Of a stretch of DNA of 64,000 bases, positions 55,787 through 64,000 are shown in pieces. Numbering within the stretch: position 1 is the first letter of the stretch; each line of letters begins with the position of its first letter. Below the pieces are notes generated by a model, which was not told the origin of the DNA, ran no database searches, and saw only the letters and a program-made list of their open reading frames with translations. The position numbers and the translations under genes are program-made. The stretch covers positions 930,001 through 994,000 of the forward strand of contig PSQN01000014.1 of the NCBI GenBank assembly GCA_002989075.1, in the 5' to 3' direction. The DNA comes from Arthonia radiata. Lineage: Eukaryota > Ascomycota > Arthoniomycetes > Arthoniales > Arthoniaceae.

Positions 55787-56086
55787 GGGCCTCTTGTTAA
55801 AAAAAGTGTTCCTAGTTGTACTCAGGATCTGAGGGAATCGGAGAATGTTGATAGCTCACCTTTTTACTGAGCAGATGCTTCGCCGTATAACCAGAGAGCC
55901 ATCGAGTCCGATAATTTTGTGAAAGATTTTGCTTGTGCACGAAGGCTGACGGATGTACCCAAAAGCGAATGCGCCGACGCTGCAACTTCGCCTTGTAGGA
56001 CGTAATCAGCAAGGTACCTAAATATCACCTGTTAGCAAACGCATTACTACAATCAGCCATGTCATTGTTAGAAGCTTCATTGGGGC
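55787..56086. other. Intergenic, nothing recognised
   Basis: 300 bases between two repeat groups. Confidence 0.3.
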
Positions 56087-56364
56087 TTCTCCACCGAGCG
56101 GGCTTCGAGAGCTAAGGCAGTCTGACCGAGCGGGCCGAGGCGTGCCTCCCTTTGTTTGAAGATCTGACAAAACCATCCTCTAAGTTCTTGCGAGACTCTT
56201 CCACCGAGCGGGCTTCAGAAGCTATAGGCAGTTTGACCGAGCGGGCCAAGGCGTGCCCTCGACAAGATAGGATTCCTCAGCGGCATCCACCTCAGTGCTC
56301 TTCCACCGAGCGGGCTTCAGGAGCTAGAAGCAGTCTGACCAAGCGGGCCAAGGCGTGCCTCCTG
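56087..56364. repeat. Three diverged direct repeats, about 65-bp core, period 102-110 bp
   Basis: Copies begin at about 56091, 56201 and 56303 with CCACCGAGCGGGCTTC, then a variable part, TCTGACC.AGCGGGCC.AGGCGTGCC. One frame across copies 2 and 3 translates as STERAS...SLTERAKAC. Possibly an eroded satellite or transposon tail. Confidence 0.7.
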
Positions 56365-57278
56365 AAGGGATGATGTTTCCGACTGAAGTGGCTGGAGATG
56401 ATAGAGAAGGAAACGTGATACATATCTGGAATTTGCTCGGCGCCCAAATATCTCGCCTTGTGTTGTTGTTTTCATCGACGAAACATTGTGGAATCTTGGC
56501 AGGAACAAGTTCGCGGATGCGAAAGAATTCTTACTCGAACAGGTATTTTCTGTGACGCTCAAATTGGAAGGCTGACGGGCCATCACCCAATAATAATAAC
56601 ACTTCTACCTAGCTCCTCGCAGCAGAGGCTTTGCGCAGGCAGAGTGCTTGGATGACCTCGAGACGTCTAGTATGTGAATCCTTCCTTCTGGATAGGTCTT
56701 GGAAGCTATGTGTGATCGATGGTGCCGAAGCAGGGGAAGTCTTTCTAAATACGCTTTGCAGTAGACTTAAGTATGATCGGAGAGATTTATATTGCGGTAG
56801 GTGGGACACTCTGGGCGCCAACGTATGTTTGGGCAACTTCAATTCTTTGGCACATTGGTGAAATGAAGGGAAGGCTCTCAGGTCTTGCTACACCCACGGA
56901 TCGTGCTTTGAAATCATGAAAAGGACAAAAGACATCATCGTCACGGCGAGTAGGAGCCTCAGCATTGCAGCATCGCATCAAATATCCATGGTCCTGCGAG
57001 AAATGTTGGATGCAGGTTGTCTTGAGTGCAAAAACATTGATGGATATTTACCGCTAGTCCATAAGAGGTTAAAGTCATCCTGATTCACCATGTCCAATCA
57101 ACGCTCGGAATGTTCCTCGACTTCAAGCAAGGATCAGATTGACCTCAATGAAATTGAAAGGCATGCGTAGATTGCTGTTGCGATCGATTGATGGGTCTAC
57201 CATGACCAAAGACTCTTCACCTCTCACGCAGTTTGGACAGCGTCGCCACTAGATCCACGTTAGCGCTGAGAGCAGTAG
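56365..57278. other. Intergenic
   Basis: Promoter of the following membrane protein gene; no other signal. Confidence 0.4.
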
Positions 57279-59108
57279 ATGGCTGAAAGCGAAGCGCCGG
57301 AGGCGGCGTCAGTGCCAAAGGAAACGACAGTATCCGAAGACTCACCTGAGAAGGAAACTGTGTCCAAGGACACATCTATACCAGGAAAATTGTCGAATGC
57401 TAAGACCAAGGCGCTCGAAAGACGCCAGTCCGAAGCGCAAGAGCCGCCATGGAGGGTTGTAGCACGATGCACGGGTCTGCTCTTGCTCGCTGGCTCGGCT
57501 TGCACAGTCTCGCAACTATCCCTATCGCCCATCTATGGCACGATCCCAGCATCGACATGGCACAGAAGCGTACAGCTTCAAGCAGCGCTGTTGTCCTGCG
57601 TAGTCTACTACATTGGCAGCGTCGAAATGCCGAGGACTCTCGAAGCATGTCTGGCTTTGCAGGCTTGGGCGGGACCAGCACTCCTTCATTTCGTCCTTGC
57701 TCCGCGCAGCACATCTCTAGGACCAAACCGTGGTCCCTTGGCCGCTGAGCTCATCGTGCTGTTCCCTGTCCTTTTGATGATCTATTCCATCATATCAATC
57801 CGGCTGTCGAGTATAGTCCGAGACGACTCGTGGTTATTGCGGGCTATGCCTCTTATTATTCCACTTGCTGGCCAGGTCACCATTTATCTTTCGAAATTCC
57901 TACTATTCATATACAGCCTCAACATCACGGACTACCGTGGTGAGCCGCTCTTCACACGATGGGCACTCGAGACTATATTACTCACTTTTTTCGCTCTACT
58001 TTACCCCAGCAAACTGCTCCTAGCAGTTCTTCCACTCGCTTTCTTTCAGTTCTACTCAAATCCACACGCACCGTTCGCTCATACTACCGCTCGCCTCAAC
58101 AGCACCCTCCAGCGCGAGGTCGACTGGACTCTTCGTGAGCGTATGGAAAGCACGACAGGCTACTTATCCGTTCTTGAATCTAATCACGACGCCTATCGCG
58201 TACTCCGCTGTGATCACTCGCTCCTTGGCGGCAATTGGCTCCCGACGCCTGAACGCCGCAAGGACGGCATCACGGTCGCTGAGCCCATCTACCCGGTCTT
58301 CACCATGCTCGAAGCCGTCCGGCTGATGCGTCAGCCTGAAAGCGAAGTCGAAAGCAACTCACGTGAATATGGCAAGGCTCTCGTCATTGGTCTAGGCATT
58401 GGCACAGCGCCGAAAGCACTTGCGCTACACGGTATACGCACGACAGTCATCGAACTCGATCCAGGCGTCACATCCCTTGCGCAACGGTGGTTCGACTTGC
58501 CGAATAATGTCACCGTCCAAAACGAAGATGCGCTTAACTGGATCAAAGGTGCGCTCAATCAACGCAAACGTCCACACTTCGACTACCTCATCCACGATGT
58601 CTTTACGGGCGGCGCTGAGCCTCTTGCGTTATTCGACAAATCATTCCTCTTCTTACTGAGCATGGTGCTCGAGCTTGATGGCTACGCAGCCGTGAACTAT
58701 GCAGGCGACCTGAAAGACGCCCACACGATCGATGTGCTCGAGACGATCTCCAGCACCTTCCAAGACAACTGCCGTGTCTATCGCGAGACACCGCCTCCAT
58801 CATCGGAAGAGGACGGACCAGACTTCGCCAACCTCGTCGTGTTCTGTTGCAACTCGCGACCGTCTGATGCTCCGTCTCCGAGCTGGCATTTCCGAGCAAC
58901 GACAGAGGCGGATTTCCTGGGGAGTGTGAGTCGGAGGCAGAACATACCGCCGAGGAATGAAGTCAACATGCGTGCGCTCAAGAAGAAGAGGCGGTCAATG
59001 AAAAGCAGCAATGAGACGTCGGCCATCGACAGTCAGCAAGAAAGCGCTGAGAAACATTGGCGCATCATGAGAAAGGTGCTGCCGCCGAAGGTCTGGGAGC
59101 TGTATTGA
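57279..59108 (+). CDS. Multipass membrane protein with a C-terminal spermidine-synthase-like domain
   Basis: Single exon of 609 residues from ATG 57279. A charged N-terminus (KETVSKDTSIPGK) precedes several hydrophobic segments in about residues 65-270, including LLLLAGSACTVSQL, LIVLFPVLLMIYSIISI and LLLAVLPLAFFQFY. The C-terminal half is a Rossmann-type methyltransferase fold of the spermine/spermidine synthase family: ALVIGLGIGTAPKAL (SAM/dcSAM-binding loop), TTVIELDPGV (acidic loop), NEDALNWI and FDYLIHDVFTGGAEP. Similar membrane-fused SPE-domain proteins occur in fungi and bacteria. Polyamine activity is not established and key catalytic residues cannot be confirmed by eye. The C-terminus is basic (RALKKKRRSMKSS). 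Confidence 0.85.
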   Translation: MAESEAPEAASVPKETTVSEDSPEKETVSKDTSIPGKLSNAKTKALERRQSEAQEPPWRVVARCTGLLLLAGSACTVSQLSLSPIYGTIPASTWHRSVQLQAALLSCVVYYIGSVEMPRTLEACLALQAWAGPALLHFVLAPRSTSLGPNRGPLAAELIVLFPVLLMIYSIISIRLSSIVRDDSWLLRAMPLIIPLAGQVTIYLSKFLLFIYSLNITDYRGEPLFTRWALETILLTFFALLYPSKLLLAVLPLAFFQFYSNPHAPFAHTTARLNSTLQREVDWTLRERMESTTGYLSVLESNHDAYRVLRCDHSLLGGNWLPTPERRKDGITVAEPIYPVFTMLEAVRLMRQPESEVESNSREYGKALVIGLGIGTAPKALALHGIRTTVIELDPGVTSLAQRWFDLPNNVTVQNEDALNWIKGALNQRKRPHFDYLIHDVFTGGAEPLALFDKSFLFLLSMVLELDGYAAVNYAGDLKDAHTIDVLETISSTFQDNCRVYRETPPPSSEEDGPDFANLVVFCCNSRPSDAPSPSWHFRATTEADFLGSVSRRQNIPPRNEVNMRALKKKRRSMKSSNETSAIDSQQESAEKHWRIMRKVLPPKVWELY

Positions 59109-59879
59109 TATGACCGCCGGCTGTTGGAGATTTATTGAGCCTCTTAAGTAATCAGCTTCTGGGAATTTCTTTCATGCAACTGTTCTGTTTTCACCACAGC
59201 ACGAGCGTGAGGACATTTCCGGCTTAAATGACGCATGCCTGACCTTCCTTCTGGCCCGATGATCCAAGAGTGCCCCGCAAGGCTGCAATTTTCATCCTCA
59301 TCATGGCCGCAGCAAGACGTTAGCATTGCCCAGCGCCACAGGCATTGCAAACAACGCTTGCTGAAAGATTTGCGTGGCAACGTGGCAGCATGGCAACATG
59401 CACGCCGCTCACTAGCTTTACTGCAGTTGGTGGCTTGTCGCTCGTATCGCACTACCTCGAGCGGCAAACTTTCTTTCTTTGCAGCATGGACCAAAGCGTC
59501 TGGGCTGCAAGGAAGGAAATCCAAGTCACCATACCAAAAAAATAGCAAACGCCGGGGACGATACCATATGAGTCCTCCCCAGCAGTCATGATCCGGCATA
59601 AGATCACATCTATCAGAACCTGATCTCGTACAGCATTCCACCCTCCAGAGACTACTCCGAGCACTCTTACACAGAACCAGGCCCTTTCTTTGACAGTCTT
59701 CGGCCTGATGTCGATCATGACCAAATACGGTTAGTGTCTCTTGGCATCTCGAAGTACTAACCAAAACAAAGAGCTCCAACCATCTTCTTCCTCTTCTTCT
59801 TTTTCTTCAGCGCACGACACAGACTTCGACCTCACAAGTCGGGTCTGTTGGTCGCTTCGATGGCCTATGATAGCTTTGG
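59109..59879. other. Intergenic
   Basis: A 211-codon minus-strand frame (59779-59144) starts with TTG and has no recognisable features; not called. Confidence 0.4.
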
Positions 59880-61260
59880 CATTTTTGCACGCGCGTCATC
59901 ACTCCCGGACTACATGACATGGCTTAGGCACTTATTGTCTGGCCTGACATTGACATCTACCGACCCAGGCGTGTACGTTTGGGTTACCTCAGCGCCGATT
60001 TTATTCTCGACAACGGTCTGGGGCCCAACGACGTCTCATCGACCATTGTTATCCTTCGCAGCAGGGTGGCATACGGCACCACGAGGTAAGTCTACAGCCT
60101 CCCCTGTCGTGTTTTACTCCCGTCTGCAACGCCTTTCAGCGGCCCACTTGTTGGCGATACTCTGGAGAATCTTCAAAATTCCTTGAGCCTTCTGGTTACT
60201 ACGCTGTACAAAAGACGTGCTGCTGACACTCCAGTTCCAAGCGTGTACGATTGGGATACCTCGGCGCTTGCGCCGGCACGCCTGAGGCTCAACGACGTCT
60301 CACTCAAAGCTGCTTGTCATCATCCGCACCAGGACGACAAGCATCTCCCCGAGCGGACCGATGGAGCTAAGTTACTGCTCCCGCACGCCGAGCCCTTCTT
60401 CATCACCGTCTCACCGCATTCCTAGGATTGCTGATGGTCTTCCAAGGACCATCTGAGAGGTACACAGATCGGGCTGATCGTCAAGATCTTAATCCTTCGG
60501 GACCTTATGCTCACCTCGCTACCGAGCGCGCCCTCGTTAAACGCGTACCCGAGGCGGGCCGAAAGGCTAGCTGCATGGTGATTCCCATTCGAGAGACTGC
60601 GTGTCTGGACGCGGGCGCCATCGACGTCTCGACCGCTAGCTATGGCGTGCGAAAGCGTCAGTGTTTCCTTCTGCATAACGTCAAGGTAAATCTAACCGTC
60701 GTGGCAGACCGCCCCGCAAGCATTAGTCAACCATGCATCTTGCGTGAGCACTATACCCCGAGGCCTCTGTCGGAGATGCCTGCGTGTCAGATTCGTTACG
60801 TCCCACCGCTAGCTATGGCATGTGAAAGCGTGAGTCTCTCATCTCCTCCATCACATCAATATCGTGCTAACCATCACCGCAGATCGCCCCGCAAGCACAC
60901 CCCACCGTGGCCAACCGCGTACATACTCCGTGACATCCACACCCCGAGGCCGCTGGTGAGGAAAGGTTGCGTACTGGATCCATCAAGTCTCACCGCTAGC
61001 GTATGGCACGCGAAAGCGTGAGTCTCCTTCCCCTTCCAGTCCCGTCCCATTGCAGCATCGAAGATAATCTAATCACGACTCCAGATCGCCCGCAAGCAAT
61101 GGTCAACTCTGAGCACCATACTTCGAAACCGCTGGCCACCAAGTTTCACCGCTAGCTATGGCATTCGTAAGTACTCCTCTCCCCTCTAACACGTCAAGCG
61201 TGTATTAACGTTATCGTAGATGCCCCGCAAGCAAACCTTATCGCCGCTCGTATTGCACTC
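59880..61260. repeat. Decayed direct-repeat array with exon/intron-like units
   Basis: A first pair (about 59960 and 60240) shares GTGTACG.TTGGG.TACCTC.GCGC, then CAACGACGTCTCA. Further right, four units begin with CCGCTAGC(T)ATGGC at about 60633, 60805, 60991 and 61147. Each is followed by a donor-like GTGAGT/GTAAGT/GTCAGT and, 50-80 bases on, by a CAG or TAG acceptor-like site plus a conserved GCCCCGCAAGCA block. Reading frame is not kept between units (TGA in unit 2, one-base change in unit 3). Looks like a multi-copy exon-intron module that has decayed. Confidence 0.6.
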
Positions 61261-61667
61261 TCTCGGGCGGTTATACCTTTTTCTTTGCAGCTTGGACTTG
61301 GGTCTGGGTTGTGAGGAAGGATTGTTGATCTATGGGCGACTCGGACAAGTAATGATGACTTTCAAGGGGCAGGGATGAGCATGAGTGAGGCGGTGAAGCA
61401 GATGGAAGATGTATGTGTGGAGAGTGATTCCAATATGTACAACTGTCTGACGAACACATACAGCCCTGGCAATGGTAGGCGTATGCACACAAGACAACAC
61501 GTAACATGTGCAAGCCCACGTATTGGCACTAGCCCAAGCCTGCGCAAGCCAAGCGAGTACACTGCCATACAAGCTCATTGCCTTCACCAGCCGCTCTGTG
61601 GTTTTTCCGTTACATCCTCCACCATAACCACCCACCCATCCTTTACAATCAAACCCACAAGACAACA
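61261..61667. other. Intergenic
   Basis: 3' flank of the following minus-strand gene; no feature seen. Confidence 0.35.
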
Positions 61668-63412
61668 CTACTGTCTCCCACCCCCTCCCCCAACCCCAGG
61701 GCTACCCACGCTATCGTAAGCCCCCGGACTCACCACGCCTCCCTGCCCAGGCTCCAACGGCGGCGGATACCCCTCAAAGCTCTCATCATACCCCTCCTCC
61801 CCGGCCTCCGCAAACTCCTCATCATAATACTCCTCACCCTCGGGTGATTGCCCGTCGTATCCGTCCCCGTACGCCGTTTCTCCCGCCGCCGGCACGCCGG
61901 TCCCTGCGCCGGGCTGCGTCTGCCCCTTTGGAGCGCCCCGGCCCCCTTTGCGCGTCTTTCTGCTTTTCGCTTTCGCCTTCTCGAGTAGGCGGCGACGGTT
62001 CTCCTGCTCCTGGCGCTTCCGGAGTTCCTTAAGCTCGTAGTCGCGCAGCAGGGTGCGGGGGCGCTCCAAGAAGATGGCTTCGTACATGCAGTAGTCACAG
62101 AGCTCGATGTTTTCCCGGGTGAGCGGCTTGCGGCGGTTGGTGGCGCGCTGGTCGCGGCGTCTGTCTGCGGCTTGGCGGCGGAGGAGCTCGCCTCGTGTGG
62201 GGCGGTCGACGGCGGGGTGGGGTGGAGGTGCGGTGGCTGCAGGTGGTGCTTGGTTAGGAGGAAGGGTAGATGCTGGGCGGTGAGTACCCGGGTTTGGTGT
62301 TGTTTGGGTACCGTGCGTGCTACGTGGTGCATTGTTGGGTGGTGGATGTATTGCTCCTGCGCGGGTAGCTTGGTTGAGCTGCTTGGAAGATTCAGAGGGT
62401 GCGGTAAAAGTGAAGTCGTTGTTTTGGCTATTGTTGGTGTGCTGAGATGATGAGACACGGCGGTTTTCTTGACCAGTGGGATAGTGAAGACGTGGATCTT
62501 TGGAACCCGGAAGAGTGCTGAGATCGGCACCTGGGAGACCATTAGCATTGACATCAACAAACTGCTCTTCGCAGCAGGCGAGCCCTAGGGACAGCTAATC
62601 ACTCACCATCTCCGTGGTTCAAGCCATTCACTGATGCTGTCAGAGGCTGCTTGCCTGTCTTTGGTCCACTGCGAACGTTGCGGCCCCGACCATTCGGAGC
62701 ACTCGAACCGCTCACTGGATTCCCTGCCCCGTGCAATTGCCACGCTGATCCTGTTGGCCCATATCCAGGATCTGAATCATTCGCATCCACAGTGAAATTC
62801 GAGCCGTGATTTAATGGTATTTTTCGCTTCTTCTTATTGTTGCTGTTCTCGAACGATTCGCCGTCGGCGGAGGAAGCGGTCGAGCCCCGCTGTGCCCGTG
62901 GGTACCTCATCATGTTCTCCGTCCAAGACGACCTTGCTCCTGGATACTGTCCTGCGTATCTATCCTCCTCTTGCTCTTCGTCACTCGCGTAAGCTCGTGG
63001 TGCAGTCAGGCGGCCGAAATCAGCATTGCGCATGGTCGTGTATATCGGTCCATTTGGCTTAGGTGGAAGGACAGCACCTTCGCGTCCTCTTGTGGGGGAG
63101 ATAATGGCAGATGGGGAGCTTGAAGGGTCGGCGGGCCGATCGATGGAGTTAGCCTCGCCTTCAGACAATCGAGAGCGCAGTCGACGTTTTGGCAAGGGCC
63201 GTATCGGTCGCTCGGGGAACACGGGAGAGTTGGTATCGTCGATGGCTGGTAGTGGCACAGGTAGCCGAGACCAGTCTGGGCCTGAAATTATATGTTAGGA
63301 CGATCAATGATGATGCCAAAGCTTGCAATGGATATTCGAGATGGTGAAGGATCTTCCCATGCTGAGTAGCTGAGCCAAGATGTTTTTGAGACTTACCAGC
63401 GGCAGTCGCCAT
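61668..63412 (-). CDS. Conserved-looking disordered/basic protein
   Basis: Exons 63412-63397 (five codons plus one base), 63281-62607 and 62530-61668 give 517 residues; both junctions keep phase (G|GPDW and G|ADLS). N-terminal about 220 residues are disordered with short basic clusters (PKRRLRSRL, KKKRKIPL). The third exon includes NRRKPLTRENIELCDYCMYEAIFLERPRTLLRDYEL, a CxxC-containing helical block. A strongly basic coiled stretch follows (LRKRQEQENRRRLLEKAKAKSRKTRKGGRG), then an acidic Gly/Tyr/Glu-rich tail (PEGEEYYDEEFAEAGEEGYDES). No family assigned; a nuclear or chromatin role is a guess. The 16-base first exon is the least certain element. Confidence 0.75.
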
Positions 63413-64000
63413 TGTCGCTGTCGTCTCTTTCCTGCTCGTACAATATTTGCGCTTCGGTGCAGGAGGCTGAATGTATGGTTACGTAGATTGAATAAGACCG
63501 TAGACCGTTTACGACTCTCCAAGAGAACGCTTGGTAGCTCTTCAGCAGTATGCTAGCCGGGTTTGGTGCGTAGGTTGTGGGTGTATATTTGCAAATAGAG
63601 CTTGATGGAGTTGAATGTGCTCAAACTGTCCTCGCGGCACTACGAACACGTAAACAAGAGTTGAATACGGCGTGATGAATCCGCTCAAGTGTCACCGAGG
63701 TGATGGATGTAGAGTGCGTTTGAAGCACAGGAGCAAATTATGCTGATCTCAGTGTGGGCCAATGGGCAAGCCTGTGGGTTGACAAAGTTCAACCACGACA
63801 ACGATGATTAATGCTGACAAGTGTAGACTTTGAGAAATTTGGGTAGGATGAAGGGTTGGAGTGCCAAAAGATGTGAGGGTGACTAGGCTAGTCCGTCCAC
63901 ATCATCATTCTAGCGCTGAATCTGGCAGGTTAATCACTACTCAGCTCCGACTTGCATTTGTAATCGATCGTCCACACAATGCTTATGCTCAAGGGCCGGC
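63413..64000. other. Promoter side of the preceding gene
   Basis: 588 bases upstream of the minus-strand gene; no gene, repeat or RNA found before the window ends. Confidence 0.35.

Noticed and set aside
59144-59779. 211-codon minus-strand frame
   Set aside because: TTG start, many Cys but no signal peptide or recognisable motif; likely chance.
60600-61260. Repeat-core RiPP (dikaritin-like) precursor
   Set aside because: A KR-flanked repeat-like peptide appears in one unit only; the other units are out of frame or contain a stop, so no precursor can be supported.
1-64000. tRNA, rRNA and CRISPR features
   Set aside because: No B-box-type tRNA, 5S rRNA or spaced-repeat array was recognised by eye; not searched with a program.

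Overview
This is nuclear DNA from a filamentous ascomycete (Pezizomycotina), most likely a dothideomycete. The evidence is the many short GT-AG introns (about 42-175 nt) with CTAAT/CTAAC-like branch sites, Zn2Cys6 and fungal NLR genes, YEATS/SYF2/BBP/Coq11 orthologues with fungal architecture, small secreted cysteine-rich proteins, and the absence of operons. Gene models below were built by joining open frames across splice sites that preserve the phase. Starts were placed on ATG codons.

Layout. 1-12.4 kb: a GST/Ure2-like gene, a mitochondrial m-AAA protease, a decayed toxD-like oxidoreductase pseudogene, a DUF4863/4-hydroxylaminobenzoate-lyase-like gene and a large Zn2Cys6 transcription factor. 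13.3-26.8 kb: a gene-dense housekeeping block with an ankyrin protein, a two-module cysteine-rich secreted protein, SYF2, Coq11-like, a disordered protein, YAF9 and the branch-point binding protein (BBP/SF1). 27.5-45 kb: an accessory, gene-poor region. It holds a seven-exon esterase-NACHT-ankyrin NLR, a truncated EF1A/eRF3-like GTPase with a repeat-containing long intron, a secreted cysteine-rich protein, and a dispersed family of four small paralogues, two of them damaged. It also holds a small two-exon gene and a hairpin MITE-like element. 45.4-59.1 kb: a long disordered protein interrupted by an in-frame TAG, ceramide synthase, an SDR, the dynein light intermediate chain and a membrane protein with a spermidine-synthase-like domain, with repeat-bearing gaps between them. 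59.1-61.3 kb: a decayed direct-repeat array with exon/intron-like modules. 61.7-63.4 kb: a three-exon conserved-looking basic protein.

The housekeeping genes serve RNA splicing (SYF2, BBP), chromatin (YAF9), mitochondria (m-AAA, Coq11), sphingolipids (ceramide synthase) and dynein transport; no pathway links them. The accessory block looks like a fast-evolving compartment: an NLR, secreted proteins, an expanding and decaying small-protein family and repeats within about 17 kb. A second recurrent feature is a sharp change of GC skew inside several genes (C-rich 5' half, G-rich 3' half on the coding strand).
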